A DNA stretch of 36,451 bases from Streptomyces cellulosae (GCA_014655195.1 BNBH01000040.1:1-36451), one strand, 5' to 3'; positions 1 to 8,874 are shown, numbered from the stretch's first letter. Numbers and translations: made by a program. Notes: generated by a model not told the origin, from the sequence alone.

Positions 1-1
1 G

Positions 2-49
2 CTCAAGAACCGCCTCCAGGCCATCGAACGGGACACCGACGTAGCCTGA
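2..49 (+). CDS. C-terminal end of a CDS cut by the window edge
   Basis: Frame 2 reads LKNRLQAIERDTDVA and then TGA, so a plus-strand gene seems to end here with its body outside the window. Fifteen residues are too few to name a family. A broken helper-type ORF follows on the other strand, so this may be the tail of a transposon gene, but that is only a guess. Confidence 0.35.
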   Translation, partial: LKNRLQAIERDTDVA

Positions 50-85
50 GCAGTGGTGCACACAACTTCGTACTCGGTGGTGCAC

Positions 86-317
86 TCAGATGAGTACGCG
101 GACAGACGCCTCCTCCTCGGCCAGCGCCTCCAGATACTGCTCCAGGCCGATCACCCGGCACCGGTGCACCTCCTCGGCGGTCCGCCAGAGCCGCCCGCAC
201 CCGTTCCAACTCGGGTTCGAGTTCCCTCACCTGCGCGGCCGCGGCCTTCTGCCGCGCTTCCAGAACCGCCCGCATCGACGGCATCCGCCACCCCCACGAC
301 CTCTCGCCCGGCAACAA
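86..317 (-). pseudogene. Small coiled-coil protein remnant (frameshifted)
   Basis: The minus strand encodes a charged helical segment rich in Ala, Arg, Glu and Leu (LEARQKAAAAQVRELEPELE, then ERVRAALA). In the next frame it continues as AEEVHRCRVIGLEQYLEALA and stops at 86-88. The join of two frames into one plausible heptad-rich helix implies a frameshift near base 180. Short coiled-coil ORFs of this kind often sit beside actinomycete transposases, but I do not recognise a precise family. Confidence 0.4.
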
Positions 318-366
318 GCCGAGGCTTTCGCAGCAGCAGCTACTTCATGCCTGCCCAGCCAATACG

Positions 367-954
367 TCACACGAAGTTCGGAAAGAGAACGGCCTCTAAC
401 AAAATGGGCGCTGGGGCCTGTGCTTGCAGGTATCCCGGATCACAGTCGGTTTTGAACCTTGTCAGGGAGCGCTCCAGCAGCTCCAAAAACTGTCGTAGGT
501 CATCGGCCACCTTGTCGAGCTCCGGTTCGTCCAGCGACGCCGTCCGCGTCCGGTAGACGGTCCCATCAGGCCCCGCGACATAGATCAGGCCGCCGCCGTT
601 CGAGCCGATGACCAGGCCTTGGGCCTTGCGGTCCGTGCCGACGTCGACAACGCCGTACTCCTGGAGCCGCAGCAGGACGTCACCGGCCGGATCGAGGAAG
701 TGACCGTTGCCGACGTCCGCCCAGGTGACATCGCCGATGCATTCGTAGAAGGTGACCAGGTCAGCTGTTGTAGGGGTGACTTGGGCAAGCGTGCGAGCCG
801 CGGCTTGATCGTCGTGGTCGGCTGGCCGGACCTGGTTGGTCCCAGGTGGGAAGCCGTGCCGATACTCGAACTCGCCTGTCATGGCCGTGAGAATCCCGGA
901 AACTCTGTCTGTCCACGAGGCCAGCCAGGCAGGTGAAAGCGATCGGTCACTCAT
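367..954 (-). CDS. SMI1/KNR4 (SUKH)-like immunity-type protein
   Basis: A 195-aa protein starting at ATG 954. The C-terminal half has the SUKH-like pattern: a helical segment before YECIGDVTWADVG, the hydrophobic GLVIGSNGGG turn, then IYVAGPDGTVYR and a helical region with LRQFLELLE. SUKH proteins are common immunity proteins in bacterial polymorphic toxin loci, where they bind and neutralise a cognate nuclease or other toxin in the cytosol. Nearby toxin-tail and Rhs fragments support this role here, although no intact toxin partner remains. It has no signal peptide or membrane segment. The ribosome-binding site before ATG is weak, so a downstream start is possible. The fold assignment comes from sequence pattern only. 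Confidence 0.62.
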   Translation of the reverse strand: MSDRSLSPAWLASWTDRVSGILTAMTGEFEYRHGFPPGTNQVRPADHDDQAAARTLAQVTPTTADLVTFYECIGDVTWADVGNGHFLDPAGDVLLRLQEYGVVDVGTDRKAQGLVIGSNGGGLIYVAGPDGTVYRTRTASLDEPELDKVADDLRQFLELLERSLTRFKTDCDPGYLQAQAPAPILLEAVLFPNFV

Positions 955-1011
955 GAGGCCGGATCATGGCATGAGCCATGGACATCCAGGGGGTGCCCAG
1001 CGTTTCCGGTG

Positions 1012-1193
1012 TCAGCACAATGCCCTGAGTTGCCGATGGGTGATGAGACAGCAGGCGAGTTTGAGGAACGCCTCGTGGATGTCGGCTCGCCGTTCCCAGC
1101 GGATGCGCAGGCGTCGGAAGCCGTGCAGCCAGGCAAAACTCCTCTCCACAACCCAGCGGTAGGTGCCCAGTCCGGTGCCGTGGAGGGTGCAAG
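1012..1193 (-). pseudogene. IS5-family transposase C-terminal remnant
   Basis: Read on the minus strand, this stretch gives GTYRWVVERSFAWLHGFRRL followed by RIRWERRADIHEAFLKLACC and LITHRQLRAL, ending at TGA (1012-1014). This is the C-terminal end of an IS5-type DDE transposase, with the RWVVER.FAWL block that contains the catalytic Glu. The N-terminal two thirds and the terminal repeats are absent, so it is a dead fragment. Confidence 0.8.
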
Positions 1194-1283
1194 AGGGCGG
1201 GAGTGACCGACCGCTCCGTCCCTCCCACGTTCACCGAAGTCCCGTGGAAGACCCCCTGCCGCGCGCCGCAGCTTCCGGCTCAG

Positions 1284-1324
1284 CGAAGCGGCCCGCCGGG
1301 GAAGAACCCCGACGGGCCGCTTCG
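1284..1324. terminator. Strong hairpin terminator
   Basis: Arms 1284-1301 (CGAAGCGGCCCGCCGGGG) and 1307-1324 pair over 18 bases with one mismatch around an AAGAA loop. It lies just downstream of the minus-strand gene ending at 1359 and has no long T tract, as is usual in Streptomyces. Confidence 0.75.
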
Positions 1325-1358
1325 GTCACACTGTTGTGTCACCTACCACTCGTGTGCG

Positions 1359-1871
1359 TCACGTACCACCCGTGGTGGCCGACTGCAGCACCGTGCACTC
1401 GGAGTCCCACCACGGGAGGTCCTCACGGATCTCGCTCAGCGTGCGGTCCGTGTAGTCCGGCGGAGCGGGAGGGACCCCCGCGGCCGCGAGCAGGTTGAAC
1501 TCGGCCGCCACGCCGGCAACGGACAGCCGACCGTCCGGGAAGAGACCGAGGTCCATCCGCCACCCCCTCCGGGACGCCGACGGCGTGCTCGACATGATCG
1601 CGAAGGATGTCAGGTCGCGCTCCAGCGGCTCCTCGCTCCACCGGAACAACGCCAGACCGCGGACCACGAGCAGGGCGGCGTCGCCTGTGCGGTACTGCAG
1701 GGCCGTACGCATGTCGAGGAGCAGCCCCGCCCGCCCGGTGAGAGGGCACACCCTGCAGTCGAGCAGGCCGGCCTCCTGCAACGCGTCGGCCTCCAGCAGC
1801 GGGTCCCAGTCGACGGGATCCGCCGACGTGCCGTTCTGTTCGCCTCGGAAGAGGTCTTCGATGGAGGTCAT
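1359..1871 (-). CDS. Probable immunity protein paired with the toxin tail
   Basis: A 170-aa protein that begins MTSIEDLFRGEQNG at ATG 1871. I do not recognise the family. The sequence is acidic and soluble, with LLLDMRTALQYRTGDAALLV and a C-terminal WWDSECTVLQS segment. It has no signal peptide or transmembrane helix. Its ATG overlaps the stop codon of the preceding toxin-like tail by ATGA, the tight coupling expected of a toxin/immunity pair. A strong hairpin follows its stop. The longer frame upstream to 2186 is an artefact: the real coding frame there belongs to the toxin tail. The immunity role is inferred from position and size only. Confidence 0.6.
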   Translation of the reverse strand: MTSIEDLFRGEQNGTSADPVDWDPLLEADALQEAGLLDCRVCPLTGRAGLLLDMRTALQYRTGDAALLVVRGLALFRWSEEPLERDLTSFAIMSSTPSASRRGWRMDLGLFPDGRLSVAGVAAEFNLLAAAGVPPAPPDYTDRTLSEIREDLPWWDSECTVLQSATTGGT

Positions 1872-2182
1872 GCGATCGGGATGTGGTTGTAGGGGTCGCT
1901 CTTGGGGATACCGACCTGGCCCGTAATCGGGTTCATCGTCTGGCCGCTCCCGTTCATGTAGATCACGTATCCGTTCGGGTACTGGTAGTTGCCCTTCGTG
2001 ACCGGGTCCATCACACGGACGTACCTGACCTTCTTGTCGAGCCCGTTGGCGAGGGCCTCGCTCTCCTTGATCTCGTAGACCCAGCCCCTGCCATTGTGAT
2101 CGGTCGAGTTCCTGGGGTCCGAGTGGGCAACCGCCGCTCGCGTTTCCAGGACCCAGTAGCGGTCTCCGTATGACCAATGCCA
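1868..2182 (-). pseudogene. C-terminal toxin-domain fragment of a polymorphic toxin
   Basis: The minus strand reads YGDRYWVLETRAAVAHSD, later KKVRYVRVMDPVTKGNYQYP and GYVIYMNGSGQTMNPITGQV, and ends SDPYNHIPIA before TGA. The closing 'NPxTGQ...SDPYxHIP' pattern is common at the very end of actinobacterial secreted or Rhs-type toxins. The frame has no start codon and meets a TGA within about 40 bases of the end of the neighbouring large gene, so the N-terminal delivery part has been lost. The stop codon overlaps the ATG of the putative immunity gene. The toxin activity itself is not recognised. Confidence 0.55.
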
Positions 2183-2204
2183 TCACCGTGGGTGCTGCCG
2201 GACC

Positions 2205-5200
2205 TCACCGGTCGAGGGTGCCATCCGCGTACTCCGGGTCGTCGGCGCCGGGCAGTGCCTCGGGCCAGGCGGGGTCGGCCAGTGGGGTCCGGCGGTGTCG
2301 TACGGCCGAGTTACGGAGCTGCATGGTCGCCTGGGCCAGGTAGGGGCTGTCCGCGAGCCACCGGAGCGCGTCGTCGCGTACGGGGTCGTGGCGGCGCAGG
2401 GCCACGGCCAGGTCGAGGACGTTGAGGAGCATGCGCTCCGGGCCCCCCGACAGCCCCCGTACGAGCCGCTCGAGGTCAGCGTAGTCGGTGGCGCGGACCA
2501 GGTGTCTGAGGGGATGGGGCCAGCGATGCACCATGCTCTTGACGTGGTGGCCTTCGTGCTTGCCCTGCTGTGCCGTTCTGGCGGCGACCAGGGTGGTGAG
2601 GGTGACCGCGGCGGAGGGTTCCACCAGGCACAGGCGTTCCACGAGGAAGCCGGTGGTTGAGATCGCGGTCGTGGTGTCGGCGACGCGGACGGCTTCCGTG
2701 GCCCTCTCGATCATGTGTGCGCGTTCGACCGTCTCGCCGATGGGTGCGAAGCGGCACAGACAGTGGAAGCGCAGCGCGGCAGCGGCGGGTGCGCGACCGG
2801 CCTGGGAATGGCCGGCGGGGAGCTCGGCGATCGGCGCCAGCGCCGCGTCCAGCCTCTCCCAGCCGTCCTCGCCCTCCGGGCCGGCGAGTTCGCTGACGCC
2901 GTGGGCGTTCCACCGGGCCAGGGCCTCCAGGCCCGACCTCCACTGCGTCGGGTTGAGGTACTCGGTCAGCAGGTCGGCCTGTGCGGTGAGCGACGGCCGC
3001 TCGGCAGCCCGCATCCAGACCAGGCCACTCCACAGCCGGAGCGCCGCCTTCTTGGTCTCGTCGTCGGGGAGGGCTTGTTTTCCGGTCCACAACCGCTCGC
3101 ACCAGTCGGCCAGCTCGGGACCATGCCGCATCAGCAGAGTGTGGGCGGTGTCGACGTGGGGGTGGTCGGCGGCCTGGCTGACCAGCTTGGCCAGCCAGGG
3201 GATGTCGGCCAGTGCGACTTTCTCGTCCAGGGCGTGCGCCACGAGGTCGGGCTGGGCCGGGGCGTGGTCGCGCAGAGAGGCGTGCAGGATGGAGTTGACC
3301 GCGTTGCGCTCCGGCTTGCCCCAGGTGCCGCCGTCGCCGTAGGACGGCCAGTCGTTGGCCCCGCGGGACAGCTGCCGGGTGCGTTCCTGTTCCAGGGCCC
3401 GCCATCGTCGTAGGGCCTTCGACTCCCGCCCGCGGCCGGTGGTGTCGGTGGCCGCCATCGGCGCGAGGAGGCGGGTGGCGCTGTCACGCACGAGGAACGC
3501 GCGGTCCAGGCGGTCCGGTTGCCAGCCCCGGCCCCCGTCCCAGGCGTCCTTGACGACTTCCCGGATCTCGGCGGCGGGCAGGGGGTGCAGGCCGCTGGCG
3601 GCGAAGCGGGCCGCACGGTGCGGGCGCGTGCCCGGCGCCCGCTCGCCCATCTCCTTCAGCTGCCGCGCGCACCAGTGCCGGGCGGAGCGGGTCCCGGGCT
3701 CGTCGCCCGGTGAGCGGAGCAGTTCGGGCAGCAGGGTCTCCGCGACGTCGTCGATCTGGTCGCTGACCCCGCAGCGTGCCACGGCATGGTCCAGGAACTC
3801 GGGCACCCCGGTCTCGGCGGTGCGCAGGCGGGCGCCGAGAGCGGCGACGCGCGCCCGGATCCGCATCTGCGGGCCGCTGAAGACGCCGCCCGCTTCCACG
3901 AGTTGGTCGAACACGGTGACGGGCGGCTCATCGGCGAGGGTCTCGGCCCAGTGGGCGGCGAGCAGGACATGGGCCTCCTGCCGCTCGCGCTCCTCACTCT
4001 CGTAGCTCTCGCCGTTGGCCTCCCAGCTCGGGCCCGCCAGCACGGTACCGGCGGCGGTGCCGGCCTTGCGGACGAATGCCGCGGGGCGGTTCTGGCGACG
4101 GATCCGGTCCGGATTGCCGAGCTTCTCCGCCAGCACAGCGGCACGTTCGATGAGCGCGTCCCAGCCGCTGAGGTGGCGATGGGCGCTGATGGGCGGAATG
4201 CACTGCCACAGCCAGCGCGCGGAACGGTGGTGCTCGGCGAGGTCAAGCAACTCGGCCATGCGCGCGGCAGCCCAGTCCGGCTCGGCCGAGGCCATCGCCG
4301 TGACGAGGCGCACGGCGTGGTTGCCGTGGCTGGTGGCCTCCTGCACGCGCAGCCCCACCAGCCAGGACCACAGGCAGGTCTGCTCAGAGCAGCAGCCCCG
4401 AGGCACACCCGAGCCAGGCGCGTGGTCGGCGCACACCTGGGGACGGGTGCACAGGTCCCTCAGTAGGTCTCTGACCGCGGTGGCCGCCCCTCGTCCGTCG
4501 TCCTTCCCGTCCATGCCCGCGAACCGGCACAACAAGTCGAGTGCCTTGCGCCGAACCTTCGGCAGCTGATGCTGCTGGAGGATGACGAAGATGTCCTCGG
4601 TGACGCGTCGGGGGTCGGTGTGGTGGCGAGTGGGCAGCAGTTCCATCATCGTGGTGACGAGCGCGAGCGGCGCCTCGGGCAGGAAACGGTGCACCACCCC
4701 CTTGACCGCGTGCGGTACGGAGGGGAGCAGGGCGTAGGCGCGCAGGGCGGTGTAACGGAGGTAGTGGTTGTCGCTGGTGAGGAGCTGCTTTATGAGGTCG
4801 GCGGCCGCCGGGCGGGCCGCCCGTTGGTCCCGGACGCCTTGCACGATGGCCTGCTCCGCGATCACGGAACGCAGGAAGTCGTCCGGGGTGGCCTCCAGCC
4901 GCCGGCCCAGCTGCTCGAAGATCTCCGGCTGGTGACGGGCGTTCACCAGGGAGACCAGACAGCGCCCGGCCGCGTACTCGTACAGCGTCTGGTGGAAGAA
5001 GCGGGCGCTCGACCCGTCGTGGCCCTCGCTCCCTGTCAGGACGTTGCGCCGGTGCAGAGCGCTGAGAGCGGCGGCGGCGGTGACGGGAAGCGGGCGCGGG
5101 GCCGCGGTGCAGAGCAGCCGGACGGCGTGCGCCGAGGTGACGGCGACACCACCGTCCCGGAGCATGATCCTCGCCACGCCCTCGGCCGCCGGTGACAGAT

Positions 5201-6578
5201 CGTCGGCATCGACGATGCCGACGCTGCCGTGGCGACGGTCACCGGCCACGCGTTTCGTCCAGTAGGCGTCGTACAGGCCCGCGGCGTCGATCTCCGTGGT
5301 CGGCACCTGGGGGGCGTAGACCTCGAACAGCATGCGCAGGGTCAGTGGCCGGGCCACGACCTCCCGCATCGGCAGGCCACGGACGGCGGCACCGATGACC
5401 GCGTCGTACGCCTCGCGGCGGCGTGCCGCCGGCTGATCGCGGTAGTAGTGCGCGCAGTACGCGTCGACGGCGTGCTCGGCCTCTCCGCCGAAGCGGAAGT
5501 CGCCCAGCTCCTGCACGGCGGACGGTGTCGTGCCGAGGACGTCGTACAGGAGGTCCTGGTCACGAGTGCGGCAGGAGATCACCAGCGGCACCCCGTGCTC
5601 CGCGCAGCAGTCGACCAGTTCGCGGCACACGGCCCGCCCGTGGTCGTCGGCCAGCAGCACGTCCGCGCTGTCGAGGAGGACGATCACCGAGGCGCGGTAC
5701 GTCGGCTGGTGCAGCAATCCGTCGAAGGAGGTCAGCAGGTCCGTCGTCTCGCGGGGCAGCAGCAGGTCGTCGGCGCGGAGCAGCAGCGGTTGGCAGTGCA
5801 CGCGCGGTGCGCCGTCCCGGGTCTCGCCGTCCTCTCCGCCCTGAGGATCCGGAAGGGAAGAGCGACCGGTGAGCCGCGTGGTGAGGTTCCACAGCAGGCT
5901 GGTCTTACCGGTGCCGGGTTCGCCCAGCACGAGTTCCACGCGGGGCGCCCGGTTCGCTCGCGCCAGGCCGGTGAGCAGTCTCCGGGCGAGGCGCTCCTCA
6001 CAGCCCCGGGTGATGTAGACCTGGCTCAGGCTGACGTCGGCTTCGTCATTGAGCCGGTCGGCCGCTCTCAGCGCCGCCGAAGTGGCCGCCTCCAGCTCCT
6101 TTTTACCTGCCCAGCCGCCGCCACCCGCGGTGCGGGACGGCGGCAGCAGCTGGCCGGCCTTCTTCAGCTCACCGGCCAGGGAACTTGGGATGTAGCCGCG
6201 GAAGGGTGGTTCCACGCACAGGTGGGCCACGGCTTCGACGAGTGCCTGACGGTCACTGCCCAGTTCCGCCTCCGGTTGTTCGAGTTCCGAGTACAGCCGC
6301 TGGAGCGTCACGGGGTGGACGACCGTCATCCGGCCGGGCAGCCGGGGCTGGCCCTTTCGTTTGCGGTCCTCGCGGTCCTTCCTGAGCTGCCGGCGGACCA
6401 GTTCCCGCCAGGCGTCCGACGCCTGTTGCTCGTCCAGTTGCTGCTTGGTGCGCAACAGCAGCAACTGGTGGCCGATCAGCTCCTTCAGCAGCCGTGCCGC
6501 CCTGACGCCGGGTGCGGTGCCGGGGCCGCTGTCCCGGCCGGCCGACCGCGGTGTACGCCGTGTGCCCCCTGATGCCAT
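2205..6578 (-). CDS. NACHT/STAND-type NTPase with long helical-repeat C-terminus
   Basis: A 1457-aa protein. I chose ATG 6578 because a run of seven G's sits 3-9 bases upstream, while the open frame extends further to 6809. Residues 1-200 are basic and helical without a recognised effector domain. The NTPase has Walker A GEPGTGKTS at 219-227, Walker B VIVLLDSADVLL at 298-309, and a sensor-like ISCRTRD near 334-340. A downstream FFHQTLYEYAAG block matches the winged-helix region of NACHT/STAND proteins. The remaining 800 or so residues are Leu/Ala-rich helical repeats of HEAT/armadillo character, the usual ligand-sensing part. Such ATPases are cytosolic switches, and several bacterial NACHT proteins give phage resistance. 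A defence role here is inference, helped by the toxin-rich surroundings and by the gene being intact among pseudogenes. Confidence 0.8.
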   Translation of the reverse strand: MASGGTRRTPRSAGRDSGPGTAPGVRAARLLKELIGHQLLLLRTKQQLDEQQASDAWRELVRRQLRKDREDRKRKGQPRLPGRMTVVHPVTLQRLYSELEQPEAELGSDRQALVEAVAHLCVEPPFRGYIPSSLAGELKKAGQLLPPSRTAGGGGWAGKKELEAATSAALRAADRLNDEADVSLSQVYITRGCEERLARRLLTGLARANRAPRVELVLGEPGTGKTSLLWNLTTRLTGRSSLPDPQGGEDGETRDGAPRVHCQPLLLRADDLLLPRETTDLLTSFDGLLHQPTYRASVIVLLDSADVLLADDHGRAVCRELVDCCAEHGVPLVISCRTRDQDLLYDVLGTTPSAVQELGDFRFGGEAEHAVDAYCAHYYRDQPAARRREAYDAVIGAAVRGLPMREVVARPLTLRMLFEVYAPQVPTTEIDAAGLYDAYWTKRVAGDRRHGSVGIVDADDLSPAAEGVARIMLRDGGVAVTSAHAVRLLCTAAPRPLPVTAAAALSALHRRNVLTGSEGHDGSSARFFHQTLYEYAAGRCLVSLVNARHQPEIFEQLGRRLEATPDDFLRSVIAEQAIVQGVRDQRAARPAAADLIKQLLTSDNHYLRYTALRAYALLPSVPHAVKGVVHRFLPEAPLALVTTMMELLPTRHHTDPRRVTEDIFVILQQHQLPKVRRKALDLLCRFAGMDGKDDGRGAATAVRDLLRDLCTRPQVCADHAPGSGVPRGCCSEQTCLWSWLVGLRVQEATSHGNHAVRLVTAMASAEPDWAAARMAELLDLAEHHRSARWLWQCIPPISAHRHLSGWDALIERAAVLAEKLGNPDRIRRQNRPAAFVRKAGTAAGTVLAGPSWEANGESYESEERERQEAHVLLAAHWAETLADEPPVTVFDQLVEAGGVFSGPQMRIRARVAALGARLRTAETGVPEFLDHAVARCGVSDQIDDVAETLLPELLRSPGDEPGTRSARHWCARQLKEMGERAPGTRPHRAARFAASGLHPLPAAEIREVVKDAWDGGRGWQPDRLDRAFLVRDSATRLLAPMAATDTTGRGRESKALRRWRALEQERTRQLSRGANDWPSYGDGGTWGKPERNAVNSILHASLRDHAPAQPDLVAHALDEKVALADIPWLAKLVSQAADHPHVDTAHTLLMRHGPELADWCERLWTGKQALPDDETKKAALRLWSGLVWMRAAERPSLTAQADLLTEYLNPTQWRSGLEALARWNAHGVSELAGPEGEDGWERLDAALAPIAELPAGHSQAGRAPAAAALRFHCLCRFAPIGETVERAHMIERATEAVRVADTTTAISTTGFLVERLCLVEPSAAVTLTTLVAARTAQQGKHEGHHVKSMVHRWPHPLRHLVRATDYADLERLVRGLSGGPERMLLNVLDLAVALRRHDPVRDDALRWLADSPYLAQATMQLRNSAVRHRRTPLADPAWPEALPGADDPEYADGTLDR

Positions 6579-6823
6579 CGAGCCCCCCCACGCAATACGG
6601 AACGCCAGGGTAGAGCAGCATAACCGCCGCGCGGCGCCCTCCCGTTTGCGCCGGACCTCAATCCCATTCGGTCCTCCCCGCCCTGACCAGCGGGTTTCTC
6701 CTCTCCTTTGAAGGTCACCCCGGATCGCTTCGCCCGCGGCGACGCCCTCAGCAGCATCGGTCACACGCCGGCTTCCACCGGGGTGTGGCCACGCCTCGCC
6801 GATCGACACCTGGTGAGGTACTC

Positions 6824-7087
6824 ATGTTCCGTCCGTTTCAATCCGTCCTCTCCGCATGCGCGGGGTACCTCCGTCGACTCACCGTCTACGGCTCGCCGCT
6901 GCCGTCCGCTCTGCGCCACCTGCTGGACCACGCTCCGGCCCTCGCCGAGCTGTGGGCTCACCCCGTTGCCAAGCTGGTGACGGACCTCCTGTTGGACAAG
7001 TGCTTCCGGCTCACCGTGCTCGTCGTCGCCTCCCTGGTCCGGGCACGCGTCCAGGCCTGGTACGCGCGCCTGAGGCACAGGAACTGA
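6824..7087 (+). CDS. Small basic/hydrophobic protein divergent from the NTPase gene
   Basis: An 87-aa protein starting MFRPFQSVLSACAGYLRRL at ATG 6824, preceded by GGTGAGG at a spacing of 5. It is not recognised. The C-terminal half, TDLLLDKCFRLTVLVVASLV followed by RARVQAWYARLRHRN, is an amphipathic or marginally membrane-spanning helix with a positive tail, so peripheral membrane association is conceivable. It is transcribed away from the STAND gene across a 245-base intergenic region, so the two may share control. The good ribosome-binding site and third-position GC support a real gene. Confidence 0.5.
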   Translation: MFRPFQSVLSACAGYLRRLTVYGSPLPSALRHLLDHAPALAELWAHPVAKLVTDLLLDKCFRLTVLVVASLVRARVQAWYARLRHRN

Positions 7088-7172
7088 CACCCACGGGCCG
7101 GGCCTCAGCACGAGGAGGGCTCCGCGTCGACGCCGGATAAGAGCCGGAGCCCACCAACGGCGGGCGCCGTAC

Positions 7173-7204
7173 GCGATCGCCCTCCGGCTCCCGGAGGCGA
7201 TCGC
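7173..7204. terminator. Hairpin downstream of the small ORF
   Basis: GCGATCGCCCTCCGG pairs with CCGGAGGCGATCGC around a CTC loop, with one bulged C. It lies 85 bases after the stop of the 87-aa gene. Confidence 0.55.
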
Positions 7205-7382
7205 GAACCGGTTACCAGTCGGAGCGCCGGTGAGGTCGAGCGGAGAGCAGCACTGCGAAATCTCAGCAACACGGCACCTCGGGAGGGAAGGCGGCACCAG
7301 TCCCTGGGGGACCGGTCCCAACCGGACTGCTCCGTGCCAACGGCAGGCGAGGAGGCCGAAGCCGGGCCCCGGTGCGGGGACT

Positions 7383-7607
7383 TACTCGGGCTGGGCACCG
7401 TCAGGGACCAGCGGATGATGTCGTTCGAGGCGTCCACGCCGACGATGAACGAGCCCGGCGCCACCACTCCGGTGTCCATGGTCACCGAGCCCACGCCAAC
7501 ACGGTCGGCGGGACAATCCACCGCCAAGACGGCTACCCGCCCCCGCTGGTCGTCCATCGTGACCGCCACGCTGCCGCCGCCCTCACACGCCACGGTGGGC
7601 AGTCTGT
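7383..7607 (-). pseudogene. Fragment of an unrecognised conserved protein
   Basis: The minus strand encodes VACEGGGSVAVTMDDQRGRV, then DCPADRVGVGSV and GVVAPGSFIVGVDASNDIIR, ending SLTVPSPSK before drifting into low-complexity sequence. The beta-rich, Gly/Val-rich composition suggests part of an exported beta-sandwich protein (the Cys before EGGG could be structural). Its N-terminus has been replaced by an IS3 orfA remnant at 7622. No start codon or signal peptide survives. Confidence 0.4.
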
Positions 7608-7621
7608 CCCAAACCCCGCCC

Positions 7622-7672
7622 ATCGACGAGCGCGATCGCGTCCCGCTTGAACTCCTCGGTGTACCGCTTCAC
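7622..7672 (-). pseudogene. IS3-family orfA N-terminal remnant
   Basis: Starting at GTG 7672 the minus strand reads VKRYTEEFKRDAIALVD, the typical N-terminus of an IS3-family OrfA helix-turn-helix protein. Homology stops after 17 residues where the unrelated fragment begins. The bases up to about 7750 are probably the leader and terminal-repeat side of the same element. Confidence 0.65.
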
Positions 7673-7774
7673 TTGCTTCCCACCTGGTGCTACTTCCTCT
7701 GGAACCTCAGGATCCCAGTCTCCAGGTGTCCACGATCAAGGGGAAGCTTCAGAGTCTCGGACACGGTCACCACC

Positions 7775-8315
7775 GGCGCTCCCGCGAGCACCCCGTCGTA
7801 CACAGGCGCCCGCTACGAGACCACCACCGGCAACCTCGACCTGCACGCGCGCCAGTACAACACCAGCACCGGCCGATTCAACCGGCCCGACCCGGCGGTT
7901 CCCGATCGCAGCAGCCCCTACGTGTCGGCGTACGCCTACGCCAACAACACACCCACGCTGTACACCGACCCGAGCGGCATGACACCAGTGCCGGGCGACA
8001 ACGGCAACGGGAAGGTCGACAACCTCGGCGAAGGCCTGAAGATCTTCGGGAACGGTTACCTTCAGGGCCTGAAGGCGCCCTTCGAATTCCTCGGCGACGC
8101 CCAGGATGCCGTCACAGGTGAGAATGGCGGCGCCGGAGCCTTCATCGACAAGCACCTGCCCGTCCGCCCCGCCTACCGGCTCTACCGCGCCGAGTCCATG
8201 CTCCGCCAGCAGGGCTGCGACGCCCTCGCAGATCTCTACGCCGACGCGGCGGACGAACTCGCCCAACAGATCGCTGTCGTGGGGATCGGCGGTCTCACGG
8301 GGTGGCGGCGGGCTG
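7775..8315 (+). pseudogene. Rhs-repeat core fragment of a polymorphic toxin
   Basis: The plus strand encodes the Rhs-associated core: YTGARYETTTGNLDLHARQY, NTSTGRFNRPDP, then YVSAYAYANNTPTLYTDPSG. This is the conserved junction after which Rhs toxins carry a variable C-terminal domain. About 110 more residues follow (IFGNGYLQGLKAPFEFLG, FIDKHLPVRPAYRLYR, ELAQQIAVVGIGGLTGW), resembling a pre-toxin helical linker. The frame is cut near 8315 where a transposase remnant begins, so the toxin domain is lost. The N-terminal repeats are also missing. This is a core-only relic, possibly of the same locus as the toxin tail at 1868-2182. Confidence 0.85.
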
Positions 8316-8384
8316 CGGTCGAGCCGGACATCAGTCAGTATCCCGGAGAAGCTGGCAGTCTGAGGCGCTACGGGCCCGGCGGGC

Positions 8385-8874
8385 GTGGGTAATGTCTGCG
8401 CAGCTGCCGGGCCTGGTCGGGCTGCAGAAGAGCATGCGGCCGTCCCCGTCCGTGACGACCATGGTCTTGACCGCGTTCTGCTTGTTCTTGCCGGAGATGA
8501 ATTTGTCGCGGTCCTTGCGTCCGGCGGCCGGGCGGCGGACCCGGATCTCGGTGCCGTCGATGATCCCGGTCTTCCCGTCGGTACCGAGGTGGTGATGACC
8601 TCGGCGAGGGTCCGCAGCCGCACTCCGGGGCTGATGGTGCACCCTCGCTCGGCGAGTAAGGGCCGCACCTCTGCGATGGCCCGGGTGATGGTGGAGCGGT
8701 CGACACCGAACCAGCAGGCGAGCACGTCGTGCGTGGTGGCATGCCGGAGGTGCACGAGCGTGGCCAGAAGCCGGTCGACGAACACCAACCGGTGCTTCGC
8801 TCCGGCGCCCACAGCGCGCTTCCGCGGACGGGACGCAAGCCTGGCCTGGTGCCGTTCGTGCCACAACGGTCTAA
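8385..8874 (-). pseudogene. DDE_4-type IS transposase, main part (split by nested IS copies)
   Basis: From 8874 downward the minus strand reads RPLWHERHQARLASRPRKRA, then KHRLVFVDRLLATLVHLRHA, ACWFGVDRSTITRAIAEVRP and LLAERGCTISPGVRLRTLAE. A frameshift near 8590 then leads to GTDGKTGIIDGTEIRVRRPA, GRKDRDKFISGKNKQNAVKT and ADITHAR. This is a helix-turn-helix plus DDE (HARBI1-like) transposase. The C-terminus after ADITHAR is missing. The N-terminus lies at 10602-10715, and removing the two intervening IS copies restores one continuous frame. Confidence 0.85.

Noticed and set aside
5229..6572. 447-codon plus-strand open frame opposite the NTPase gene
   Set aside because: Shadow of the STAND gene, whose Walker A and Walker B motifs lie on the other strand.
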